DNA of 32,052 bases from Akkermansia muciniphila (GCA_945900785.1 CAMDJM010000055.1:1-32052); one strand, 5' to 3'; positions 24,300 to 32,052 are shown, numbered from the stretch's first letter. The notes: generated from the sequence alone by a model not told the origin. Numbers and translations are program-made.

Positions 24300-27074
24300 A
24301 TGCCTGCCGCTCCCAACCAAAATCCGGAACAGGTTGCCCGAGACCTGATCGATACCCAGCTCCGTTCTGCCGGTTGGGAGGTTCAGGACAAAAAGTCGTT
24401 CAATCTCCACGTCGGTGCAGGCCAGGCCATTCGCGAGTTCCAGACCGATACCGGCCCTGCGGACTACGTGCTTTTTGTCGACGGGAAACCGGTCGGGGTC
24501 ATTGAGGCGAAAAAGGAAACGCTCGGCCACAACCTCACGACCGTTGAGGAACAAACCGTGGGTTACTCCGCTTCCAAACTGAAGTGGATCCAGAAAACCG
24601 GCATCCCCCTGCCTTTCCTTTACGAATCCACGGGCGTCATTACGCGTTTCACCGACCAGCGCGACCCCAAGCCCCGCTCCCGGGAAGTCTTCTCGTTCCT
24701 CCGTCCGGAAACGCTCCGCGAGCTTCTTGCCCAAGGCACCTCACTACGCATGCGGCTCCAAGCTCTCCCTTTTCTGGATCCCACCGCCCTCCGGGATTGC
24801 CAGATCGGTGCCATCACCCAGCTCGATGTCTCGCTGAAAGCAGCCCGTCCCCGGGCCTTGGTTCAGATGGCCACCGGCTCCGGCAAGACCTTCACCGCCA
24901 TCACGGCCATCTACCGGCTGCTCAAATTCTCCCGCGCCAAGCGCATTCTGTTTCTGGTGGATACCCGGAACCTCGGCGAGCAGGCGGAGCAGGAATTCAT
25001 GGCCTTCACGCCGACGGATGATAACCGAAAGTTCACGGAGCTTTACTCCGTCCAGCGGCTCACCTCCTCCCATGTGCCGAAGGATGCGCAGGTCTGCATC
25101 TCCACCATCCAGCGGATGTATTCCATCCTCCAAGGCAAGGAACTCGATGCCACGGACGAGCAGGAAAATCCGGCGGAAGCCCGCCCGCGCCGGAAAGAGC
25201 CTTTCCCCGTCACCTACAATGAAAAGGTGCCCATTGAGCACTTCGACTTCATCGTGATCGATGAATGCCACCGCTCCATCTACAATCTCTGGCGGCAGGT
25301 GCTGGAATACTTCGATGCCTTCCTCATCGGGCTCACCGCCACGCCGGACAACCGCACCTACGGCTTCTTCAAGCAGAACGTCGTCTCGGAATACACCCAC
25401 GAGCAGGCTGTCGCGGATGGCGTAAATGTGGGGAACGAAGTCTTCCTCATCGAAACCGAAGTCACCCGGAACGGCGGCACCGTGCTTAAGGGGCTCGTGG
25501 AGAAACGGGAAAAACTCACCCGCGCCAAACGCTGGGAACAGGAAGACGAGGACGCCCGCTATGCCTCCACCACGCTGGACCGGGAGATCGTCAATCCGAC
25601 CCAGATCCGCACCGTCATCCGCGCCTTCCGGGATTCGCTTCCTGTCATTTTCCCGGACCGCGAGGAAGTGCCGAAGACCCTCATCTTCGCCAAGACGGAT
25701 TCCCATGCGGACGATACCATCCAGATCGTCCGGGAAGAGTTCGATGAGGAAAACCGCTTCTGCAAAAAGATCACTTACAAGAACGAGGAGGACCCCAAGT
25801 CCGTCCTCAGCCAGTTCCGGAATGATTTCTATCCACGCATCGCCGTCACCGTGGACATGATCGCCACCGGCACGGATGTGAAGCCGCTGGAGTGCCTCCT
25901 GTTCATGCGGGATGTGAAGTCACGCGGCTACTTCGAGCAGATGAAAGGCCGGGGCACCCGCACGCTGGATCACGATGCCCTGAAGAAAGCCAGCCCGTCC
26001 GCCAAAACGGCCAAGACGCATTATGTGATCGTCGATGCCATCGGCGTCACGAAGTCCTGCAAGACCGCCAGCCCCACGCTCATCACCCGGCCCTCCGTTC
26101 CCTTCAAGGATCTGGCCATGGAAGTGGTCATGGGTTCCTATGATGCAGATACCGTTTCCTCCTTGGCCGGCCGGCTGGCGCGGATTGAGCGCCAACTGAC
26201 GCCCCAGCAAAAGACGGACATCGCGAAAAAAGCCGGTGACGTGCCGCTCCAGACTATCATTAGAAATCTCTTCGCCGCCATTGATGGCGACCGCATTGAA
26301 CAACGGGCGCTGGAAATCGCTGGCCAACCTGCAGGCACCGACCCCGGCGACTTCGCCCGGGACAAGGCGCAGCAGGAACTGGTGGCGGCCGCGGCCAAGC
26401 CACTCAGTGGGGCTACCGTCACGCTCATCATCGAGACCTGCACCGCCAATCTCCAGACCATTGATAACGACACCTTGGATATCCTGCTCCGCGCCGAGTG
26501 GGATGCCGATGCCCGGGAAAACGCCGGGCAGATGGCCGCCGACTTCTCTACCTTCCTCACAGCGCACAAGGACCAGCTCACCGCCCTCACCATTTATTAC
26601 GATCAACCCCAGCGCCGCCAGGAACTCACCCTCGCCCAGATCAAGGAAGTCCTGGCCGCCCTCAAAACCCACGCCCCCAAGCTGGCCCCGCTCCGCGTCT
26701 GGGAAGCCTACGCCCGCCTCGATGCCCTGCCGGAAAACGCCCGCCCCCTCACGGAACTGACCGCCCTCGTCGCCCTCATCCGCCGCACCACCGGGCTGGA
26801 TGAAAAGCTCACGGACTTCGAGGTCACTGTCCGCCGGAATTTCCAATCCTGGATCATGCAGAAACACGCCGGAACCCCTGACAAATTCACCGAAGCCCAA
26901 ACCGCCTGGCTCCAGCTCATCCGCGACCACATCAGCACCAGCTTCCGCTTCGACCGCGAAGACCTTGACTTCGCCCCCTTCGACGCCCAGGGAGGACTCG
27001 GTAAAATGTATCAGCTTTTTGGAGACCATATGGATAACTTGATTGAGGAACTCAATGGAGGGCTGGTGGCGTGA
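24300..27074 (+). CDS. hsdR: Type I restriction enzyme, R (nuclease/translocase) subunit
   Basis: The 924-aa subunit carries the nuclease and DNA translocase of a type I system. The N-terminal PD-(D/E)xK site is Asp55 (PADYVLFVDG), Glu69 and Lys71 (VIEAKK). The SF2 helicase core has Walker A ATGSGKT (191-197) and DECH box (321-324, IDECHRSIYN). It also has GLTATPDNRTYGFF motif III, FAKTDSHADDTIQ, and the late motifs VDMIATGTDVKP and QMKGRGTRT. The C-terminal about 250 residues are helical and should contact the methylase complex. The stop overlaps the GTG start of hsdS by 4 nt (GTGA), so expression is coupled. The matching hsdM lies 4 kb downstream after other genes. No Shine-Dalgarno. Confidence 0.93.
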   Translation: MPAAPNQNPEQVARDLIDTQLRSAGWEVQDKKSFNLHVGAGQAIREFQTDTGPADYVLFVDGKPVGVIEAKKETLGHNLTTVEEQTVGYSASKLKWIQKTGIPLPFLYESTGVITRFTDQRDPKPRSREVFSFLRPETLRELLAQGTSLRMRLQALPFLDPTALRDCQIGAITQLDVSLKAARPRALVQMATGSGKTFTAITAIYRLLKFSRAKRILFLVDTRNLGEQAEQEFMAFTPTDDNRKFTELYSVQRLTSSHVPKDAQVCISTIQRMYSILQGKELDATDEQENPAEARPRRKEPFPVTYNEKVPIEHFDFIVIDECHRSIYNLWRQVLEYFDAFLIGLTATPDNRTYGFFKQNVVSEYTHEQAVADGVNVGNEVFLIETEVTRNGGTVLKGLVEKREKLTRAKRWEQEDEDARYASTTLDREIVNPTQIRTVIRAFRDSLPVIFPDREEVPKTLIFAKTDSHADDTIQIVREEFDEENRFCKKITYKNEEDPKSVLSQFRNDFYPRIAVTVDMIATGTDVKPLECLLFMRDVKSRGYFEQMKGRGTRTLDHDALKKASPSAKTAKTHYVIVDAIGVTKSCKTASPTLITRPSVPFKDLAMEVVMGSYDADTVSSLAGRLARIERQLTPQQKTDIAKKAGDVPLQTIIRNLFAAIDGDRIEQRALEIAGQPAGTDPGDFARDKAQQELVAAAAKPLSGATVTLIIETCTANLQTIDNDTLDILLRAEWDADARENAGQMAADFSTFLTAHKDQLTALTIYYDQPQRRQELTLAQIKEVLAALKTHAPKLAPLRVWEAYARLDALPENARPLTELTALVALIRRTTGLDEKLTDFEVTVRRNFQSWIMQKHAGTPDKFTEAQTAWLQLIRDHISTSFRFDREDLDFAPFDAQGGLGKMYQLFGDHMDNLIEELNGGLVA

Positions 27075-28435
27075 GTGAAGCAGAATTTCCAAAAGGATGG
27101 CATTCAGTTTCTCTTGGAGACGTTTTCAAGTTCAGAGGAGGTGGAACTCCAGATAAAAAGAAGGCAACCTTCTGGAACGGCGACATTCCTTGGGCATCGG
27201 TCAAAGACATTAAAGGCGTGCGTCTTTCATCCACGATCGATTCCATTTCCTCAGAAGGGTTCAAAGCGAGCGCCACCACCTTGGCAAAACCTGGTGACGT
27301 AATTGTAGTTACCCGAATTTCTCCCGGCGAAACAATCATTCCCACGATTGAGACTGCGATTAATCAAGATCTTAAAGTGGTTTCCCCAGAGGCAGGTATG
27401 CCTCCCCTTTTTGTCAGGTATCTTTTCAAATCACTCTCAAAGACGATCATTGGCAAAAGTAGTGGCACTACAGTCTTGGGAATCCGCTTGAATGAACTCG
27501 GGGCAATCGAATTTGGACTCCCGCCCCTCAACGAGCAGAAGCGGATCGTCGCCAAGATCGAGGAACTGTTCAGTGAGTTGGACGCCGGGGAGGAGAGTCT
27601 GCGCAAGGCTCGGCGGCAACTCGGCGTCTACCGCCAGTCCCTCCTCAAACAAGCCTTCGAGGGCAAACTCACCGCCACCTGGCGGGAACAGAATCCCAGA
27701 CAACTTGCTGGTGTAGGTTGGCGTGAAGTGGAGGTTTCGGATGTTCTCACTTCCAAGCCCACGAACGGGCGCTCCGTGAAAGATCGCGCAGGCGGGTTCA
27801 GGGTGCTGCGTCTCACCGCCCTAAAAAACGGCACCATTGACCTTCGCGAAAACAAGGAAGGTGACTGGGACGCAGCCGAAGCGGCAAATCATGTTGTTCG
27901 CAAAGGTGATTTTCTCATAAGTCGCGGAAACGGCAGCATCAAACTTGTTGGTCGTGGCGGTGTCGTGCGTGAAGACGCGGACATTGCGTTTCCCGACACC
28001 ATGATTCGCTTGCCGCTGGACCTGTGCATTGTCGAGCCTTCGTTCTTTGTCTATCTGTGGAACTCCGAGCAGGTGCGGAGGCAAATCGAAAGTTCCGCCC
28101 GGACAACAGCCGGTATCTACAAGATCAACCAAGCTTTGTTGAACCGCTATCGGCTTCCCGTTTGCTCTCTCCCCGAACAACAGGAAATCGTCCGCCTGCT
28201 CGACGAGCAGTTCACGGTGATCGAGCAAAACGAGCGGGAGATCGACACCGCCTTGAAGCGCAGCGAAGCCCTCCGCCAGTCTATCCTGAAAAAGGCCTTC
28301 TCCGGCCAACTCGTCCCCCAGGACCCCACGGACGAACCAGCCGCCGTGCTGTTGGAACGCATCCGGAAGGAACGCGACGCCGTTCGGAAATCTTCAACGA
28401 AATCCCTTACCCGTATACGCACTGCGAATCCATGA
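27071..28435 (+). CDS. hsdS: Type I restriction-modification specificity (S) subunit
   Basis: The 454-aa subunit recognises the bipartite target and anchors the R and M subunits. It has two variable target-recognition domains (about 8-150 and 218-370). Each is followed by a conserved helical spacer: LPPLNEQKRIVAKIEELFSELDAGEESL (cited as LPPLNEQKRI...ELFSELD) and LPEQQEIVRLLDEQF...IEQNEREID. The first spacer ends QSLLKQAFEGKLT and the second QSILKKAFSGQLVPQD, as in the family. It starts with GTG overlapping the hsdR stop, and its TGA overlaps the ATG of the DUF3800 gene (ATGA). The recognition sequence cannot be derived from the protein. Confidence 0.92.
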   Translation: MSEAEFPKGWHSVSLGDVFKFRGGGTPDKKKATFWNGDIPWASVKDIKGVRLSSTIDSISSEGFKASATTLAKPGDVIVVTRISPGETIIPTIETAINQDLKVVSPEAGMPPLFVRYLFKSLSKTIIGKSSGTTVLGIRLNELGAIEFGLPPLNEQKRIVAKIEELFSELDAGEESLRKARRQLGVYRQSLLKQAFEGKLTATWREQNPRQLAGVGWREVEVSDVLTSKPTNGRSVKDRAGGFRVLRLTALKNGTIDLRENKEGDWDAAEAANHVVRKGDFLISRGNGSIKLVGRGGVVREDADIAFPDTMIRLPLDLCIVEPSFFVYLWNSEQVRRQIESSARTTAGIYKINQALLNRYRLPVCSLPEQQEIVRLLDEQFTVIEQNEREIDTALKRSEALRQSILKKAFSGQLVPQDPTDEPAAVLLERIRKERDAVRKSSTKSLTRIRTANP

Positions 28436-29139
28436 GCCAGACGATCAATATCTATTGCGATGAGAGCTGCCACCTGGAAAACGACGGCCAATCGGCGATA
28501 ACGTTGGGAGCTTTGTCCTGCCCATTGGAACAACGAAGAGAGATCAGCGTCCGTCTCCGCGAGATCAAGCAGCGTCATGGTCTCCCGCAAAGCACCGAGA
28601 TCAAATGGGGGAAAGTTTCTCCGGCGAAGCTCGACTTCTATCTGGCTTGGATAGATTATTTCTTTGATGACGATGACCTTTGTTTCCGGGGAGTCCTAAT
28701 TCCGGATAAACAGGTCCTGGAGCACGGCAGCCGGGGTCAGAGCCACGATGACTGGTATTACAAGATGCTGTTCACCCTCCTGAAAGTGCTTCTGAAGCCT
28801 GAAAACCATCACTGCATCTACATTGATTGGAAAGACACGCTCAGCGGAAGGAAGGCAGCAAAACTTCATGAAGTCCTTTGCAGCAATTCCTATGATTTCG
28901 ACCGCAGCATCATCAAAAGAGTGCAGCCTGTGGTATCCAAGGAGTCGGAGTTGCTTCAGTTATGCGATCTGCTGATCGGAGCGGTCGGCTACACGAACCG
29001 GGGCCTTTCCACCAGTCCGGCGAAACTAGCCCTCGTAGAACGGGTGAAACAGCGTTCCCGCCTGACCCTACAAAAAAGCACGCTGCTGCGGGCCAGCAAA
29101 TTCAACCTGCTACGCTGGGAGGGAAGCAGCCATGACTGA
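28432..29139 (+). CDS. DUF3800 domain protein embedded in the hsd locus
   Basis: The 235-aa protein carries a DUF3800 domain: N-terminal IYCDES (Asp10, Glu11), a central EIKWGKVS, then YKMLFTLLKVLL and IDWKDTL. Near the C-terminus is LQLCDLLIGAVGY with a conserved Asp. The spaced acidic residues look like an RNase H-like metal site (inference); the family function is not settled, although it recurs in defence contexts. Its ATG overlaps the hsdS stop (ATGA). It in turn overlaps the next gene by 8 nt, so the four genes from hsdR form one coupled series. It is a candidate accessory nuclease or sensor. There is no signal peptide. Confidence 0.8.
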   Translation: MSQTINIYCDESCHLENDGQSAITLGALSCPLEQRREISVRLREIKQRHGLPQSTEIKWGKVSPAKLDFYLAWIDYFFDDDDLCFRGVLIPDKQVLEHGSRGQSHDDWYYKMLFTLLKVLLKPENHHCIYIDWKDTLSGRKAAKLHEVLCSNSYDFDRSIIKRVQPVVSKESELLQLCDLLIGAVGYTNRGLSTSPAKLALVERVKQRSRLTLQKSTLLRASKFNLLRWEGSSHD

Positions 29140-29629
29140 CGGCGAAAATTGGCTGCCGGCTCTGATTGAATTCAACCATTACGGAAATTGGGAAGACTAT
29201 CTTGAGGCCATCCATGACCAGTTCCTGCGGGATTTTGCGTCCAACCCTCCGACATGGCCTGGTAAACGGCTCAGCCTTAAACGACATCCGGAATACCGTG
29301 GAAAAAGCGCAACATTCTGGCATTTAACTTCGGAAGGGGCCATCGAAGAGGAAAGGCCTCCTGATTTCAGGCGCTGCGAACGTATCGCTTGGCCGAGAGC
29401 GATCGTCGCACAATTCACGGGCCAGAAACCGAAAGAGGGTGACCTGATTGTCTGGTGGAAAAATAAGCGGGGTAGTGAAGATCGTGTGATATTGGCTCTG
29501 CCGGATTTTAGCTACGTGGTGATCATCGCGGAACGAACCGATTACGTAATGGTCTGGACAGCGTATCCGGTCGAAAGGCTCCACCGGCAACGCAAATTAG
29601 AAACCGAATTTAAGGAATTTTGGAAATGA
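29132..29629 (+). CDS. Unknown 165-aa protein paired with the DUF3800 gene
   Basis: I do not recognise a named family with certainty. The protein has an acidic N-terminus (NWEDYLEAIHDQFLRDF), a central LKRHPEYRGKSATFWHLTSEG, a Cys/Arg/Trp patch (RRCERIAWPRAIV), and a C-terminal strand region. The last reads VILALPDFSYVVIIAERTDYVMVWTAYPVE..RQRKLETEF. The His/Arg/Trp pattern and closing W.TAY motif are reminiscent of small RNase toxins of the BECR (barnase/RelE-like) fold, but this is a guess. The ATG at 29132 overlaps the DUF3800 stop by 8 nt and is preceded by GGGAGGGAAG, a good ribosome site. A hairpin follows the stop. Confidence 0.6.
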   Translation: MTDGENWLPALIEFNHYGNWEDYLEAIHDQFLRDFASNPPTWPGKRLSLKRHPEYRGKSATFWHLTSEGAIEEERPPDFRRCERIAWPRAIVAQFTGQKPKEGDLIVWWKNKRGSEDRVILALPDFSYVVIIAERTDYVMVWTAYPVERLHRQRKLETEFKEFWK

Positions 29630-29646
29630 TCCATCCTGAAAATGCG

Positions 29647-29670
29647 GAGGCCGCCCCGAAGGACGGCCTC
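29647..29670 (+). terminator. Hairpin after the DUF3800/unknown gene pair
   Basis: GAGGCCG (29647-29653) pairs with CGGCCTC (29664-29670) and the stem can extend by two bases across one mismatch. It lies 17 nt past the stop codon of the 165-aa gene. The following GTTACTCCTTC has only a weak T-tract, so termination may be partial. It separates the first (nuclease/specificity) from the second (toxin-antitoxin/methylase) block. Confidence 0.55.
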
Positions 29671-29935
29671 GTTACTCCTTCAACACATGGTTGATAAGCT
29701 GTTCTCAAAATAAGACACATCCCTGCGTTGTCAATGATGTTCAGGGTCTTCCTGTGGTCACCGTGGTCACCCACTTCCGAAAAAAGCCGGGGGGGATCCA
29801 AGCCGTTTCCCCCAGATAATGAGCAATTGAAAAAACGACAGGCCGGAAGGACATTGCTCATTGCTGATTAGAATCGCCTGCCTGTGGACTTCACCGCTTG
29901 CCGATCCCGCAGGATTCTACGACCCAACCTTTCCG
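29671..29935 (+). promoter_or_regulatory. Regulatory region before the Panacea antitoxin gene
   Basis: A perfect 10-bp inverted repeat, AATGAGCAAT (29818-29827) and ATTGCTCATT (29853-29862), flanks a possible promoter: TTGAAA (29827-29832) with a 17-bp spacer to a weak GACATT (29850-29855). Such a layout would allow repression by a dimeric protein such as an antitoxin. A GTGGTCACCGTGGTCACC repeat lies at about 29755-29771. No gene is seen between the hairpin and the antitoxin start. Confidence 0.45.
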
Positions 29936-30532
29936 ATGACTCTGTCTTTTGCCCACCGAAAAGCGACCCAGGCTCTGAACTTTTTCGCCCGCGCAGCATC
30001 CGGGCGGATGAACAAGTTGAAGGCTCTGAAGCTGGTGTTTTTTGCGGACCGCTATCACCTGCGGCTCTACGGCAGGCCGATCACCAACGACCGTTACATC
30101 GCCATGAAATACGGTCCCGTGGCTTCATCCTGCAAGGATCTGGCGGAAATGTCGGAGTTCCTTGGTGACAACGAACGTCAGTATGCGGAACAATTTCTCT
30201 CCCCGGCAGGCCATGATTACCGCTCCCTGGCCGAGGTGGACCGGGCCGAATTTTCGGAAACCGATCTTGAAGCACTTGCCTATGCCTGGAGCCAATACGG
30301 GAGCAAAGACGGCTTCGGACTCGCCGATGAAACCCACCTTTTCCCGGAATGGAAACGCCATGAAGTGCGGCTCGCTTCCCCCTATGAGTCCCGGGTGCCG
30401 ATGCACTACCCGGACTTCATCGAGAATCCTCCAGCAGGCGTGGATCGCATGCCTCCGCTCACCGGGCAGGAGCAGGATGATCTGAGATTGCAATTGGAGG
30501 AACTGCACGCGGTGGAGTCCTTGTGGCGGTAG
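29936..30532 (+). CDS. Panacea (DUF4065) domain antitoxin
   Basis: The 198-aa protein carries the Panacea domain: GRMNKLKALKLVFFADRYHL (23-42), YGRPITNDRYIAMKYGPVAS (45-64), then helices including DLEALAYAWSQYG. It belongs to the SocA-like antitoxins, a domain known to pair with many unrelated toxins (PanAT systems). I prefer the ATG at 29936 because family similarity begins at MTLSFAHRKATQALNFF; the frame is open upstream to a TTG at 29861, which follows GGAAGGA and cannot be excluded. The partner gene begins 4 nt after the stop. It should neutralise the toxin, and may bind the inverted repeat upstream. Confidence 0.85.
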   Translation: MTLSFAHRKATQALNFFARAASGRMNKLKALKLVFFADRYHLRLYGRPITNDRYIAMKYGPVASSCKDLAEMSEFLGDNERQYAEQFLSPAGHDYRSLAEVDRAEFSETDLEALAYAWSQYGSKDGFGLADETHLFPEWKRHEVRLASPYESRVPMHYPDFIENPPAGVDRMPPLTGQEQDDLRLQLEELHAVESLWR

Positions 30533-30536
30533 AACC

Positions 30537-30989
30537 ATGCAAATTCCCTGGGAAATCCGACTCTCCTTGAGACGAGGCACCGTCTATTACATGGCGGAGC
30601 GCACCCTGACCTCGGCTGAGCCCCATTATTTTATCGTGCTCAACACGGATCCCATCGGTGATGAAGTGCTCCTGCTGGTGGTAGCTTCCTCACAGGTAGA
30701 TTCGGTCAAAAGACGCCGCGCAAGAGAACCCGCGTGCACGGTGGTCGAGATCGGCGAAGCGGACTATGCCGATTTCACGAGGGATTCCGTGGTCGATTGC
30801 AATAACGTGTTCACAAAATCTCTGCTGGAGATCTGCGATCAATGGCAAAGGAAGCAAATTCTTGCCAAGCTCGACTTCCCTGGTGACATCCTCGATAGAC
30901 TGACCCATGGAGCCTTGGCAAGCCGCATCGTATCCGAAGCCGACAAACGGAAGATCCGCGGCCAAGACACCCCGGACCAAACATCATGA
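30537..30989 (+). CDS. PemK/MazF-like toxin partner of the Panacea protein
   Basis: The 150-aa product has a small beta-rich N-terminal half typical of SH3-fold toxins: LRRGTVYYMAE, then EPHYFIVLNTDPIGDEVLLLVVASSQ (cited as HYFIVLNTDP and LLLVVASSQ), and later DYADFTRDSVVDCNNVF. The C-terminal half is helical. MazF/PemK relatives cleave RNA, but the catalytic Arg/Thr pair cannot be assigned with confidence, so RNase activity is inferred from fold and context. It starts 4 nt after the Panacea gene. The stop overlaps the hsdM start (ATGA), joining toxin and methylase translation. A later in-frame ATG (30591) would also give the core domain. Confidence 0.7.
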   Translation: MQIPWEIRLSLRRGTVYYMAERTLTSAEPHYFIVLNTDPIGDEVLLLVVASSQVDSVKRRRAREPACTVVEIGEADYADFTRDSVVDCNNVFTKSLLEICDQWQRKQILAKLDFPGDILDRLTHGALASRIVSEADKRKIRGQDTPDQTS

Positions 30990-32052
30990 CCACTGAATCC
31001 ATCATCTCCAAGGTTTGGAGCTTCTGCACCACCCTGCGCGACGACGGTGTCGGCTACGGGGACTATCTGGAGCAGCTGACCTATCTGATTTTTCTCAAGA
31101 TGGCGGACGAATACTCCCGTCCGCCCTACAAACGCGATGTCGGGGTGCCGAAGTCATACGCCTGGCCGGCACTCAAACCGCTGAAAGGAGCTGAACTGGA
31201 GGTCCACTATGTCGAAACCCTGCGGGAACTCGGCACGGGCAAGGGGATGCTGGGGCAGATCTTCACCAAGGCGCAGAACAAGATCAGCGATCCGGCGAAA
31301 CTCGCCCGGCTCATCGAGATGGTGGATGGCGTGGAGTGGGTGATGCTGGGTTCAGACACCAAAGGCGACATTTACGAAGGGATCCTCGAAAAGAATGCGG
31401 AGGACACCAAGTCCGGAGCCGGGCAATACTTCACGCCCCGCGCCCTGATTGCCGCGATGGTCGAATGCGTGGCCCCCGAACCAGGCAGGACCATCGCCGA
31501 TCCGGCCTGCGGCACCGGTGGTTTCTTTCTCGCGGCCTACGACTACCTGACGCGGGAAGGAAACACGCTGAACAAGGACGAGCGGGCCTTTCTCAAGAAG
31601 GGAACCTTCTCCGGGAATGAAATCGTGGCCGGAACCCGACGCCTTTGCCTGATGAATCTCTTCCTCCATAACATTGGCGAGATCGATGGGGAGTCTCTTA
31701 TTTCCTCAGCAGATGCCCTGGTCGCCCAGCCCGCGGTGGCCGTGGACTACGTGCTGGCCAATCCGCCCTTCGGCAAGAAAAGCAGCATGACCTTCACGAA
31801 CGAGGAAGGCGAACAGGAGCGTGATGATCTCACCTACAACCGTCAGGATTTCTGGGCCACCACTTCAAACAAACAGCTCAACTTCCTCCAGCACATCCGC
31901 GCCATGCTGAAAACCACGGGCCGGGCCGCCGTGGTGCTGCCTGACAACGTGCTCTTCGAAGGCGGAGCCGGGGAAACCGTGCGGCGGAAGTTGATGGAAA
32001 CCACCGAACTTCACACCATTCTCCGCCTTCCCACGGGCATCTTCTATGCCCA
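30986..32052 (+). CDS. hsdM: Type I restriction-modification methylase (M) subunit, partial
   Basis: Only the first 355 codons are in the window; the gene continues past the right edge. The N-terminal helical domain (about 1-140; HsdM_N type, SKVWSFCTTLRDDGVGYGDYLEQLTYLIFLKMADE) precedes an N6-adenine methyltransferase core. That core has GQYFTPR (146-152), SAM motif I ADPACGTGGF (171-180) and catalytic NPPF (259-262). It should methylate adenine in the sequence chosen by HsdS and complete the restriction complex with HsdR. Its ATG overlaps the toxin stop. Having the methylase 4 kb from hsdS and directly behind a toxin-antitoxin pair is unusual; hsdM normally adjoins hsdS. Confidence 0.93.
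   Translation, partial: MTTESIISKVWSFCTTLRDDGVGYGDYLEQLTYLIFLKMADEYSRPPYKRDVGVPKSYAWPALKPLKGAELEVHYVETLRELGTGKGMLGQIFTKAQNKISDPAKLARLIEMVDGVEWVMLGSDTKGDIYEGILEKNAEDTKSGAGQYFTPRALIAAMVECVAPEPGRTIADPACGTGGFFLAAYDYLTREGNTLNKDERAFLKKGTFSGNEIVAGTRRLCLMNLFLHNIGEIDGESLISSADALVAQPAVAVDYVLANPPFGKKSSMTFTNEEGEQERDDLTYNRQDFWATTSNKQLNFLQHIRAMLKTTGRAAVVLPDNVLFEGGAGETVRRKLMETTELHTILRLPTGIFYA

Noticed and set aside
28024..28431. N-terminal extension of the DUF3800 protein
   Set aside because: The upstream part of this frame is hsdS read out of phase; the domain begins at the ATG overlapping the hsdS stop.

Overview
The window looks like a GC-rich chromosome segment from a member of Verrucomicrobiota, probably Verrucomicrobiales; this is inferred from gene content, with no marker phylogeny available. 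The pointers are a PEP-CTERM/beta-strand-repeat remnant, a secreted CAP protein with a DADQDG...NFIEYAFALNP tail typical of the phylum, a Minf_1886-family protein, intergenic hairpin and heptanucleotide repeats, and very few Shine-Dalgarno sequences.

Layout. 1-1280 is the right-hand scar of an integrative element. It holds the N-terminus of a tyrosine recombinase fused in frame to a PEP-CTERM beta-strand protein, ending at a 29-bp 3' fragment of a tRNA-Ser gene. 1459-3789 (-) encodes a large secreted CAP-domain protein. 4025-5175 (+) encodes a zinc-ribbon TPM protein and a TPR protein. 5366-10442 (-) is a three-gene sensory operon: PhnD-like binding protein, membrane HisKA_2 kinase, and a REC-PAS-GAF-HK-REC hybrid kinase. 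10610-12212 (-) is tmk-holB. 12403-13245 (+) is a sugar epimerase/isomerase. 13494-23586 is a long run of minus-strand housekeeping genes: RlmM-like methyltransferase, ribulokinase, L,D-transpeptidase lipoprotein, Minf_1886 protein, a 45-aa membrane peptide, CorC/HlyC protein, FmdB zinc ribbon, ribosomal protein S14, a Tat-exported lactonase and a secreted esterase. 23587-24299 is a gene-free boundary with degenerate 21-bp repeats.

24300-32052 (+) is a defence locus and the most interesting part. A type I restriction-modification system is laid out as hsdR-hsdS-(DUF3800 gene)-(unknown 165-aa gene)-Panacea antitoxin-PemK/MazF-like toxin-hsdM. hsdR/hsdS, hsdS/DUF3800, DUF3800/unknown and toxin/hsdM all overlap by 4-8 nt, so they are probably translationally coupled. 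A hairpin follows the unknown gene, and a perfect 10-bp inverted repeat lies before the Panacea gene. Together they suggest a second transcription unit in which the modification methylase is co-expressed with a toxin-antitoxin pair, while the nuclease and specificity subunit are co-expressed with the DUF3800 pair. This arrangement is the best candidate here for a little-described composite defence system.

Both convergent gene junctions (5176-5365 and 13246-13493) contain repeat or hairpin arrays rather than simple terminators.
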